Shown: positions 36,623 to 44,620 of the stretch, piece after piece
Position numbering within the stretch: the stretch's first letter is position 1
Layout of the letters: every line of letters begins with the position of its first letter
Origin: Bacillus sp. B15-48
GTDB lineage: Bacteria > Bacillota > Bacilli > Bacillales > Cytobacillaceae
Direction: 5' to 3'
Assembly: GCF_016879755.1 (NCBI RefSeq)
Contig: NZ_WOFU01000002.1
Coordinates: forward strand, 1 to 64,000
Length of the DNA: 64,000 nt
Made by a program: the position numbers and the translations under genes
The notes under the pieces: model-generated
What the model saw: the letters and a program-made list of their open reading frames with translations, nothing else
What the model was told of the DNA's origin: nothing
Database searches by the model: none

Positions 36623-37516
36623 TTAAAAAATTTCCTTTTCAAAAATCGAACCATCTCGATAAACAACTTTGATTGCAAAACGGTTCGCTTCAGATCGGTT
36701 GACTTGATTTAAATGAAAAATCCGCATTTGTCCATGCTGATTTTCCAATTCGATTTGTTCCTCATCAATTATGAGTTCATTGTCATACTTTAATAAGTAA
36801 GCTTCTTCAATAACCTTGGTCTTGTCGCTCGCCTGATGATGCATGACCGTCACACTTGTATTCTTCTTATCCCTATGAACGTCCGCTTGAATCATGCCAT
36901 AAACATCTGTTCCATAATAAGCGAAGGACTCCATCTGAATCTCCCCACTTTTGATGACATCCTCAAAAACGACCGAGACGAAGTATTTCAGTGAGGATTG
37001 CCCTAATTTCTCCCCTACCTCTGTTTGGCTCATTTCTTCAATGTTCGAACGAGATTCTCTCATCGTTACTTCCCAACTTGGCTGCACATCAACCTCAACG
37101 GGAATTTCCATTTGAAACAACCCTTGTTGGATTTCTTTAGCTGGAAGAATGACATACTCATCTTGGTCTCCTCTAGCATAATTGAAAAAAACTTGTGAAC
37201 CTTGTTGCCACTCCTTCACCTGCCATTTGAAAAGAACTTCTACTTGACCTTCCTCTACAGCTTTAGAATTGACCTCATAATGGATTGGACCAAGCCAACT
37301 CTGTTCTTCTTTGAATTTGTTTAATACGTGTTCAATTTCGCTCGTTTGCCAGTCGATAGTGCTGTGTAGATTCTGTTGCTCGCTCGAAATTTGATTTAGT
37401 TGATTGTCTAGCCAATTGACTTTCGATAATAACATGAAATTCATTATTAAGCTGGAACTTAAGGCGACGATGATAAAAACTTTAAATCTTTTCCTCTCCT
37501 TCTCTCGATCCAACAC
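36623..37516 (-). CDS. membrane-anchored hypothetical protein, 297 aa
   Basis: It begins with a short basic stretch (DREKERKRFK) and one TM segment (about 11-30: FIIVALSSSLIMNFMLL), then a coiled-coil stalk (NQLNQISSEQQNLHSTID). A large extracytoplasmic mostly beta-stranded domain follows. The family is unknown. The start is a GTG at 37516 or TTG at 37513 behind GAGGGGGAAAA. It stands alone, with terminators on both sides. Confidence 0.7.
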   Translation of the reverse strand: MLDREKERKRFKVFIIVALSSSLIMNFMLLSKVNWLDNQLNQISSEQQNLHSTIDWQTSEIEHVLNKFKEEQSWLGPIHYEVNSKAVEEGQVEVLFKWQVKEWQQGSQVFFNYARGDQDEYVILPAKEIQQGLFQMEIPVEVDVQPSWEVTMRESRSNIEEMSQTEVGEKLGQSSLKYFVSVVFEDVIKSGEIQMESFAYYGTDVYGMIQADVHRDKKNTSVTVMHHQASDKTKVIEEAYLLKYDNELIIDEEQIELENQHGQMRIFHLNQVNRSEANRFAIKVVYRDGSIFEKEIF

Positions 37517-37602
37517 TTTTCCCCCTCTATGAATCCATCAAACTAGACGATGGAATATTGTGGATATATTCTATCATAATTTGGTCCGAACTTATACAAT
37601 AC

Positions 37603-37644
37603 AAAAAACCTCACGCGATTGACTTTCACGTCGGTTGTGAGGTT
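37603..37644 (-). terminator. intrinsic terminator, first of a tandem pair
   Basis: AACCTCAC / GTGAGGTT stem with a 22-nt loop and six T on the minus strand. It lies between the gene at 37895 and the gene at 36623. Confidence 0.7.
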
Positions 37645-37742
37645 TCTTCCTTATAACCATTGTAGGGAGATTTTACAGGTCTGTTTTTTAGATTTTAAAT
37701 GCTATGAAAATCTAAATGGTAAAAAAGTTATATTTGGAAACG

Positions 37743-37788
37743 ACAAAAAAAACCAGACACCTTCTACAATTTTGATGGTGACTGGTTC
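37743..37788 (-). terminator. terminator of the TrmB-type regulator gene
   Basis: AACCAGTCACC / GGTGTCTGGTT stem followed by eight T on the minus strand. Confidence 0.8.
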
Positions 37789-37894
37789 TTTAGCCATTGT
37801 GAAGTTCATTTTAAAGGATTGAACCGAATACTATTCTTTTTTAAGCGAAACAAATCAATCGATTTATTTCCTTGCGAATAAGACCGTACAAAAA

Positions 37895-38722
37895 CTATTT
37901 CACATAATGCTTTTTAAAATCGGGATGGATGGAAAATTTTTGACGTAAGTGAATCAAGTTTTCTCCGAAGCTCTCTTCTAAAAGCTCACGATGTTTGTCC
38001 ATAATTTCCATCACGTATAAGTCATGAATAATCACTTCAGTAATGGGCATGACTAAACCGACATGCATCGTCCAGGCTGCCCGGCTGTCTTCCCCAAGTG
38101 AAACAATCCCCGCGACTACTTCAGTATCATCTCCGCTAAAAACAAGCCATCGTCCACCATACTCTTCCGTCATTTGGCTCCCCATATAATGGCAGTAAAC
38201 CTCTGCAAAATCAGATTCAATCTCGCCGTACGCAATGATGATAACCTTCACGCCACTAGTGGCCACCTGCCTTAATTCCGATTCCAATTCGATAAAATCC
38301 TCTTTCCATATTTCTAAGAGAATTCTTTTTTTAGCGGCTAAAATACATGTTTTTACTTTTTCAAGAATGTCACTCCGCCCAGTAATATTCCATATATTTT
38401 CACGATCGTTTGCTGATTGTTCAAACTGAGCTAACGACTTCTCTGCCAGTTCAAAATTCTCTTCTGCCTTCAATCGTCGATGTTTAATTAGCTCCTTTGC
38501 AGGAACCGGTGTGTACTGGAGGGAGTTTCCAGGACTAACTAAAATATCTCCGCGTCCGGCCAGACTATCGAGAACTTCATATATTTTCGAACGAGGAACA
38601 CCGGAATGTTTAGCTACCGCATAGCCTGTTAACGGTGATTCCTCCAAAAGAGTCAGATAAGCTTTCGCTTCATACTCAGTAAAATTCAAATTCTTCAATG
38701 TTGCTAAAATATGCTCTTTCAT
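37895..38722 (-). CDS. TrmB family transcriptional regulator
   Basis: A 275-aa regulator with an N-terminal winged helix (LKNLNFTEYEAKAYLTLLEESPLTGYAVAKHSGVPRSKIYEVLDSLAGRG) typical of TrmB. A C-terminal ligand-binding part (about 110-275) has a phospholipase-D-like fold. It is divergent from a LysE exporter, a common arrangement, and probably controls it. The ATG at 38722 is preferred over 38761 on the basis of AAGGGAAG upstream (10 nt), though spacing is long. Confidence 0.8.
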   Translation of the reverse strand: MKEHILATLKNLNFTEYEAKAYLTLLEESPLTGYAVAKHSGVPRSKIYEVLDSLAGRGDILVSPGNSLQYTPVPAKELIKHRRLKAEENFELAEKSLAQFEQSANDRENIWNITGRSDILEKVKTCILAAKKRILLEIWKEDFIELESELRQVATSGVKVIIIAYGEIESDFAEVYCHYMGSQMTEEYGGRWLVFSGDDTEVVAGIVSLGEDSRAAWTMHVGLVMPITEVIIHDLYVMEIMDKHRELLEESFGENLIHLRQKFSIHPDFKKHYVK

Positions 38723-38766
38723 TCTCTCAACACTTCCCTTGTTTGGAGCCTTATAACACATATGTT

Positions 38767-38833
38767 AACAAATTTTGTTGATTTTTTCCAAAATCGTTGT
38801 TAAAATATCTTAGGTAGTTACTTAGGTAGTCAC
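38767..38833. promoter_or_regulatory. divergent operator region between TrmB regulator and LysE exporter
   Basis: Two perfect copies of the 10-mer CTTAGGTAGT spaced 12 bp (38810 and 38822) give a tandem direct repeat, and a palindrome AACAAA-T-TTTGTT lies at 38768-38780. Both are likely binding sites for the adjacent regulator. The evidence is positional. Confidence 0.5.
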
Positions 38834-38872
38834 TATTATAAAATCAAAACTAAGTTCGAAAGGAGAAACCGT

Positions 38873-39496
38873 ATGGAAAGTCTGTTACCCTATATCACAA
38901 TTGCAGCGATGATGGTTGTCATCCCAGGAGCAGATACGATGCTGCTTGTAAAAAACACCCTTAGCTATGGGCCGAAAGCTGGTCGTTATACGGTTCTCGG
39001 AATGGCAACAGGCCTTTCTTTTTGGACATTAATTGCAATTCTTGGCTTAGCCGTTGTCATAGCCAAATCTGTATTTCTTTTCAGCGCGATTAAATATTTA
39101 GGAGCGGCCTATTTAATTTTTCTAGGATTGAAAAGCTTTTTTGCGAAAAGCACATTCTCATTAAAAGAGCTTCAGGAACATGCCAAAACCCCTGTAAAAA
39201 AGCGGCATAATAAAGAATCTTTTTTACAAGCATTGCTTAGCAATATTCTCAATCCAAAAACGGTCTTACTCTATATCACCATCATGCCTCAGTTTATAAA
39301 TTTAAATGAAAATGTAAATCAACAATTGTTTATTTTAGCATCAATACTTACCTTGCTGGCTGTCATTTGGTTTCTAATTCTTGTCTACTTGATGGACTTC
39401 GCCAAGAAATGGTTAAACAACCCAAAATTCCAGAAAGTTTTCCAAAAATCAGCTGGAATCGCGTTAGTAAGCTTTGGGATAAAAACGGGAGTGTAG
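38873..39496 (+). CDS. LysE/RhtB family amino-acid exporter
   Basis: A 207-aa inner-membrane exporter with about six TM segments, the usual length. The family motif IPGADTMLLVKNTLSYGPKAGRYTVLGMATGLSFW is near the N-terminus, and LSNILNPKTVLLYITIMPQFI is the second signature. It exports amino acids or analogues; the substrate is unknown. AAAGGAGAAACCGT precedes the ATG. It shares a divergent regulatory region with the TrmB-type regulator. Confidence 0.88.
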   Translation: MESLLPYITIAAMMVVIPGADTMLLVKNTLSYGPKAGRYTVLGMATGLSFWTLIAILGLAVVIAKSVFLFSAIKYLGAAYLIFLGLKSFFAKSTFSLKELQEHAKTPVKKRHNKESFLQALLSNILNPKTVLLYITIMPQFINLNENVNQQLFILASILTLLAVIWFLILVYLMDFAKKWLNNPKFQKVFQKSAGIALVSFGIKTGV

Positions 39497-39548
39497 ATTT
39501 TACAGATTCTGATCCAGATTTTAAATTGACTTTAATAAAAGATAAAAG

Positions 39549-39591
39549 AAAAAGCCTGATTCATTTTGTTCTAAATTGAATCAGGCTTTTT
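39549..39591. terminator. bidirectional terminator
   Basis: AAAAAGCCTGATTCA / TGAATCAGGCTTTTT stem with a 13-nt loop between the convergent LysE and SRPBCC genes. Confidence 0.9.
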
Positions 39592-39634
39592 ACATCCCAT
39601 ACCTTAGTGTTTTCCTACATCTTAAGGAAAGGAA

Positions 39635-40105
39635 TTAAACTCTCGAGTTGCTCCCCTTCTCTATTTCTACTATTTGTTCGGCAACCGCAATTGTAATTTC
39701 CTTTGTTATGTTCGGAACGAATTTCTTTAAGATTGTCTTTTGCATCGCAGCCATTGGACCTCTCGCTTCTGGTTCAATCACAAGATAACCGGTGATGTGC
39801 GTATGATTGTCGCCCAGAGCCACAGCCTCGTAACTTCCATTTCCAACAAAATCACCGGAAAGACTTTTAAAATCAAAGCTTACCTTTTTAGGTTCCTCCC
39901 ATTGTTTGATGTCCACTTGAAGGTTTGCTGTTTTTTTCATCAATCCAAGATCTCCTTTGATCGCCCATTTTGATTGTTTTTCATTAACAATCTCATGACT
40001 AACATACCCTGGGATCGTTGGAGCCCATCTGTTGATATCACTTATATACGTCCACATTTTATGAATGGAAACTTGCAGATCCATTGTATGCTTTCCACTT
40101 GCCAT
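39635..40105 (-). CDS. SRPBCC / CoxG-like protein
   Basis: A 156-aa START-fold protein of the polyketide-cyclase/CoxG type. It begins SGKHTMDLQVSIHKMWTYISDINRWAPTIPGYVSHEIV, typical of SRPBCC domains, with the DWN-type turn and a C-terminal long helix (MAAMQKTILKKFVPNITKEI). Such proteins bind hydrophobic ligands or aid CO-dehydrogenase maturation; there is no cox cluster here, so the role is open. GAGGTG lies 5 nt before the ATG at 40105. In-frame starts further upstream to 40222 are unlikely. Confidence 0.78.
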   Translation of the reverse strand: MASGKHTMDLQVSIHKMWTYISDINRWAPTIPGYVSHEIVNEKQSKWAIKGDLGLMKKTANLQVDIKQWEEPKKVSFDFKSLSGDFVGNGSYEAVALGDNHTHITGYLVIEPEARGPMAAMQKTILKKFVPNITKEITIAVAEQIVEIEKGSNSRV

Positions 40106-40414
40106 CATTTCACCTCTTGTATTTTTGTTTATTGAGTAGCTCCCTCGTAAAAGCTGCTCATCCGTAGTGTCCAATAATAACCTTATGAATCCCTTGCACA
40201 TACTATGACCTTTACATCCCAAATAACCTTGTTACACAGAGTTTTTCACTAAATAAATATAAAAACCCTAAAAAACTTATAAATAGTAACAAGTTCTTTT
40301 CTTTTCTATCTAGGAATATGGTAATAAATGTTTCATAATAAAGGAAAAGAATTGTATACTTTGAAATAGAGCATAAGACTTAAGAAGTAAAAGGTTGTGT
40401 GTGGGGGGATTTTT

Positions 40415-41860
40415 ATGGAAACACCTGTCATTCATTCCAGTGGTGAAGTAAATCATTTACGAAAAAAACATCGAAAATGGTATAAAAACTGGAAGGTTAT
40501 TACAATCATTTCAATAGGAATGGTTGCTGCCCTTTTAGGTGGCATTAGTTATTATCAAGCAAACTACTTTAATTCTAACAAGACAATTAATCACATAAAT
40601 GTAGGCGGACTAACTGCTGAGCAAGCTTTCGAAAAGCTGCAAACAACTGAACTAAAAAATGAAATCTATATCGACGATCAACTGATTTTAGATGGAAATG
40701 ATACAAAAATGGGAATGACTGAGAGGGATCTACCAGAAGTAAAAAAACTTTTAAAAAGCCAATGGACATTTTTCCCTACGTTCGAAAGTGAAAATTACTC
40801 GTTAATTCCTAGCGAGCCTGACTTATATCGAAGTAAAGGACTAAAGAACGAACTAAAGAAAAAAATCCTTTCAATGAATGAAGAGTTACCAGCACCCACA
40901 GATGCACAAGTAATCCTCGACGAAGGGAAAATAATTGTTTCTAAAAGTGTAGATGGGAAAGAATATGATGTTACTAGTCTATTAACGGCATACGAAGAGC
41001 ATGGCTATTCGAGTGAGATCTATCTGGACCCTATATATAGCCTCCCTATTACTGAAGACAGTGAAATCATTAAAAATGGAGAGAAAAAGTTGCAAGAACT
41101 CCTTGACTTTACTGTTGACTATAACGTTCAGGATCATGTTCATTCCTTAAAGGGTAGCGATGTTATTCATCACGCCACTGTGTCAAAAGATCTCGAGGTT
41201 GCCTTCGACCCTAGTGGTATTCAAAAGAAAGTAACTGAAATTAATGACGCTCAATCAACATTAGGGAAAGACTTTAATTTTACTACGACTTCTGGCGGAG
41301 TGATATCGGTGAAAGGTCAAGGTTATGGGTGGGCACTAGATGTAAAAAAAGAAACCGATCTAATTCAAGCCGCATTCCAAAAAAACGAAACATCGGTTTC
41401 CGCTACAAATATTATCGGAAACGGCTGGAACAATGAAGGCTACGGCTATGAAACGTTAGCAAACAATGGAATTGGCAATACATATGCTGAAGTGTCCATT
41501 GCCGAACAGCGTATTTGGTTATATCGGGATGGGGAATTAGTTGTCACTACAAATGTTGTTACTGGCAAACGTAGTACAGGAGAGGATACTTCTCCTGGAG
41601 TGTGGTATATCCTTTTCAAACGAACACCTTATACACTTAATGGGAGTTCAGTCGGGAGTGGAACTTATTCCATCGAAGTCGATTATTGGGCACCATTTAC
41701 GAACAGCGGCCAAGGTTTCCATGACGCAAGTTGGCGAACAAACTGGAACAGCAATGCCTATCATACCGGAGGTTCTGGTGGATGCATCAACGTCCAACCT
41801 AGTATGATGAAAAAAGTGTATGATAATCTGACCGTTTATCAGCCAGTGGTTGTTTATTAA
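40415..41860 (+). CDS. L,D-transpeptidase (YkuD fold) with repeated peptidoglycan-binding domain
   Basis: A 481-aa membrane-anchored cell-wall enzyme. A TM anchor at about 27-47 is followed by two copies of a PG_binding_4/VanW-like domain (about 55-310). The YkuD catalytic domain follows (about 350-480), with HTGGSGGCINVQP carrying the nucleophile Cys and catalytic His. It would make 3-3 cross-links or attach proteins to peptidoglycan outside the membrane. GGGGGGA lies 5 nt before the ATG at 40415; a GTG at 40397 lies upstream of the ribosome binding site. Confidence 0.9.
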   Translation: METPVIHSSGEVNHLRKKHRKWYKNWKVITIISIGMVAALLGGISYYQANYFNSNKTINHINVGGLTAEQAFEKLQTTELKNEIYIDDQLILDGNDTKMGMTERDLPEVKKLLKSQWTFFPTFESENYSLIPSEPDLYRSKGLKNELKKKILSMNEELPAPTDAQVILDEGKIIVSKSVDGKEYDVTSLLTAYEEHGYSSEIYLDPIYSLPITEDSEIIKNGEKKLQELLDFTVDYNVQDHVHSLKGSDVIHHATVSKDLEVAFDPSGIQKKVTEINDAQSTLGKDFNFTTTSGGVISVKGQGYGWALDVKKETDLIQAAFQKNETSVSATNIIGNGWNNEGYGYETLANNGIGNTYAEVSIAEQRIWLYRDGELVVTTNVVTGKRSTGEDTSPGVWYILFKRTPYTLNGSSVGSGTYSIEVDYWAPFTNSGQGFHDASWRTNWNSNAYHTGGSGGCINVQPSMMKKVYDNLTVYQPVVVY

Positions 41861-41907
41861 CATCCGTGTCAGAAACGCCTGTCACTTGTCAGAAATTATA
41901 AAAAACG

Positions 41908-41955
41908 TTAAGGGAGAGCATAATTGTTTTTACACTTGCTTCTCCCTTTATTTCC
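41908..41955 (+). terminator. terminator of the L,D-transpeptidase gene
   Basis: AAGGGAGA / TCTCCCTTT stem with a long loop and a T-rich tail. Confidence 0.7.
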
Positions 41956-41977
41956 CTATCATCAAAATATTAGGACC

Positions 41978-42478
41978 TTACTCATTCTTTATAGGGAAGG
42001 AATCTATTTGTAACGTATTTATTTTCGAACCATCCTTTGCGGAATAAACAAATAATTCAAGTCTTCGATTTTCGCCAACGATCAATTCTTTTTCTAATGT
42101 GATTTCAAATTCTCCCCAAGCAGGACCTCCATCAGTCTGGTAGTAATTTTCTAGCAATACCTCATCTCCTTCGTAAACAGCATATTGGAATACTCCTTCA
42201 AAAACTTGTGTTTTTCCAGTTATAATGATTTCTTTTTCTGATTCATTTACGATGACTTCCTTGAAGGCTTCGTTTTCATAAACGATTTCATCTTGATCAT
42301 TCGCATTCCCCTCAGACTCAATTGAATCTGCCGAATTCTCATCATCTCGATTTTCTTCTTTCTCCTCAATGATTTCTGGATTTGCCTCATTCGGTTCTTT
42401 TCCACTAGTATTTTCATCTTGTTGATTACAACTTGCCAAAATACCAATTAACATTAATAAAACCAAGATTTTTTTCAT
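41978..42478 (-). CDS. Gmad2-type lipoprotein (spore-germination-related domain)
   Basis: A 166-aa lipoprotein. The N-terminus KKILVLLMLIGILASC has a lipobox LASC (Cys17), then an acidic linker (KEPNEANPEIIEEKEENRDD). The C-terminal beta domain (about 70-165) reads ITGKTQVFEGVFQYAVYEGDEVL and GGPAWGEFEITLEKEL, the signature of the immunoglobulin-like Gmad2 domain of spore germination proteins. GAGGAG lies 9 nt before the ATG at 42478. Confidence 0.8.
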   Translation of the reverse strand: MKKILVLLMLIGILASCNQQDENTSGKEPNEANPEIIEEKEENRDDENSADSIESEGNANDQDEIVYENEAFKEVIVNESEKEIIITGKTQVFEGVFQYAVYEGDEVLLENYYQTDGGPAWGEFEITLEKELIVGENRRLELFVYSAKDGSKINTLQIDSFPIKNE

Positions 42479-42505
42479 CACTATCATCTCCTCTGTTTAT
42501 AGATT

Positions 42506-42925
42506 TTACAGCGTATTCTTGCAATTGTGAGTAAACTTCTCGTTTCCTATCTTTATTTTAAAACAAACCGAAAGCTTAAACCATTCATTCATGGGACAGT
42601 GAATGACATTAAAACTACAGGTCTTTGTAAAAACATCACTTAAAAGAATGGTTCTTACATTATTGACTAATAATATTTCTAAGGAGGGAAAAAATGGTAA
42701 AAAGGGAATTGAAATCCAGGAAATGATCATTTGTCCAATTCGGATCAGGTTAGAAACAGGCAAATATTTTCGAAATGCAGTTTTAGATTATATAGAAGGT
42801 AACGCTTAAACTTGCCAAAGGTTAAATGAAAAACCCACAATGTACCTGCAAAGAATGGACCTAAAATAAAACTTAAATCCATAAAAATGAGTTCTCTTAT
42901 TCCTCCTTTCACCTTCCACCACTTA
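42506..42925 (-). pseudogene. degraded small membrane-protein gene (frameshifted)
   Basis: In the minus strand GGAGGAATAAGAGAACTCATTTTTATG starts a frame reading LGPFFAGTLWVFHLTFGKFK then RYLLYNLKLHF, which ends in a stop at about 42741. The adjacent frame continues with RKYLPVSNLIRIGQMIISWI and SIPFLPFFPSLEI. Joined by a frameshift near 42766 they give a plausible TM protein, similar in feel to small Bacillus membrane proteins of the GPxFxGTLWxFxxTxG type. Only two pieces fit, so the call is modest. Confidence 0.45.
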
Positions 42926-43029
42926 TATCGATATGACCTTCAAATTGTATCTTAATTTGGAGGTCTATTTTCATGAAATAAAGGAATTTCGATCATTATT
43001 TTAGAAGACCTGTAGTGCCATTGTTAGAT

Positions 43030-43425
43030 TAACATGTGTAGGTACGTACTGCAGAAAATACACTCCATCATTAATCGAAAATGGATATACTGAAAAATAT
43101 TAAGGTTAGGCTCTGCTAGAACTGAATGTTGATTTCACTACGTCTGAAAAATAACCGGAAAAATTCCCGTTAAACTGGGAAATACCGATATTTCCTTAAA
43201 AATAAGGGGAGGTTTTCCGGTTATATGATCCAAATCTTTGAATTTTGTCTTATTTAGAGCAGTTAAGCGGAATATCTCCGCCTATATCCGCTTCTAAAGC
43301 TTCTCCTAACTACAATAGCAGGAAATTCTCCGCCTATGAATTCTCAAACCTACACAATAGTTCAAAAAGGATTACATCTCCCTGTGCGAATTGACGTTTT
43401 GCGATAGGAAACGGAATCCTTTACC
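43030..43425 (+). repeat. dispersed intergenic repeat, copy 1
   Basis: Nearly identical in long stretches to 52615-53120: TTAAGGTTAGGCTCTG, GATTTCACTRCGTCTGAAAA, CTGGGAAATACCGATATTT, TTTAGAGCAGTTAAGCGGAA and GACGTTTTGCGATAGGAAAC. A central stem pairs ATAACCGGAAAA (43151-43162) with TTTTCCGGTTAT (43213-43224); the second copy keeps the stem with changed bases. No gene is seen in this region. The remaining gap 43426-43821 also contains no supported gene. Confidence 0.8.
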
Positions 43426-43821
43426 ATGTTAGGAGATGATTTTCAACCCCCTATCTTGTCGATGCACTTCGATTGTCTAGCATTACACGTTCTCCTCGAC
43501 AAGTTCCAGCCATCTAGTATTCATTTTTGAGCCGCATATCATACATTAGACTTAGTAACTTGGACCCTCTCTTTTTATTATAGGACTTTGTTATAATTAG
43601 TTATTATAGGTTGTTTTGGAAGCAGCTAATATTCTAGCACGACCCATTCGTCTCAGGAACTTCCACTAAGATCTCCTTATTTTTCATTTAGACAGCATGC
43701 TTCGCTTTTCGGTTAATATTTTTGCCTATTAAATATTCATAATATTAAATATATTCAGTAAAAATTTACTCTTTTCAAAAAAACAAAGAGATCTATCACA
43801 TATTCATTATGGAGGTTAAAA

Positions 43822-44517
43822 ATGGTAAATGAATGGACGATAAAAGAGTATATTTCTAATTTGAATAAAGTTTCAACTCAAGAGGAAAAACTCCATTTAT
43901 GCACTAGAGGTCTACTCGAATTATTTCCGTTCCAAGAAGCTCATCTATATAGATATGCACCTCTTGGGAACATTGTTGAAGGAATCATTAAAATTAATTC
44001 TTCAGGTTTATCCTATATTGGACATGTTAGAGATGACATCCGAAATTTACCACCTATACATAACGCCTTACGAAAACGCAAAGCTATCTATATTTCAAAT
44101 GAAGAGTTTTTTGAAAAATATGGGTGTAAATACACGAACCCTAATGAAAAAAATAACCACTTTATCATACCAATTTCCTTTAGTTCATCTCTAGTCGGCT
44201 ATTTTATTGGACGTGAACTACCCGAAAATTTCATTTGCAATGAAAACCTTTTATCTCATCTTACTCTATACGGAAAGTTAGTAGGAAAAATTATTGAGAA
44301 TAACAACGAAGGGCAGTCATTTGACAACCTAAGCAAACGGGAAAGCGAAGTGCTACAACGGATTGCATGGGGAGAAAGTATAAAAGAAATGTCTAATTCA
44401 ATGGGAATAAGTGAATATACGGTAAAAGATTATATTAAATCTGCCATCAAGAAGTTAGGAGTCAATAATCGTGTCGAAGCGATAGCTGAATTATTACGAA
44501 GAGGTTGTATTACATGA
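43822..44517 (+). CDS. LuxR-family transcriptional regulator with GAF-like sensor
   Basis: A 231-aa regulator. Residues 1-165 look like a GAF-type sensor (LFPFQEAHLYRYAPLGNIVEGI). The C-terminal LuxR HTH at about 170-228 reads LSKRESEVLQRIAWGESIKEMSNSMGISEYTVKDYIKSAIKKLGVNNR. The sensor ligand is unknown and no autoinducer synthase lies nearby. GGAGG lies 8 nt before the ATG. It is convergent with the BVMO gene and may be unrelated to it. Confidence 0.85.
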   Translation: MVNEWTIKEYISNLNKVSTQEEKLHLCTRGLLELFPFQEAHLYRYAPLGNIVEGIIKINSSGLSYIGHVRDDIRNLPPIHNALRKRKAIYISNEEFFEKYGCKYTNPNEKNNHFIIPISFSSSLVGYFIGRELPENFICNENLLSHLTLYGKLVGKIIENNNEGQSFDNLSKRESEVLQRIAWGESIKEMSNSMGISEYTVKDYIKSAIKKLGVNNRVEAIAELLRRGCIT

Positions 44518-44546
44518 TACATCTTTCCTGGATAAAACTGATTTAA

Positions 44547-44587
44547 AAATAACCTGTAGTCCAACAAGATGTGACTACAGGTTATTT
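44547..44587. terminator. bidirectional terminator between luxR-type gene and BVMO
   Basis: AAATAACCTGTAGT / ACTACAGGTTATTT perfect stem with a 13-nt loop and T-rich flanks. Confidence 0.9.
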
Positions 44588-44620
44588 CCTATCACTCAGT
44601 CAAAAGATTCGATTATCGAT

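Noticed and set aside
42603-42809. Plus-strand 68-aa frame
   Set aside because: It lies antisense to the degraded membrane-protein gene. An internal AAGGAGGG leads only to a 10-codon frame.
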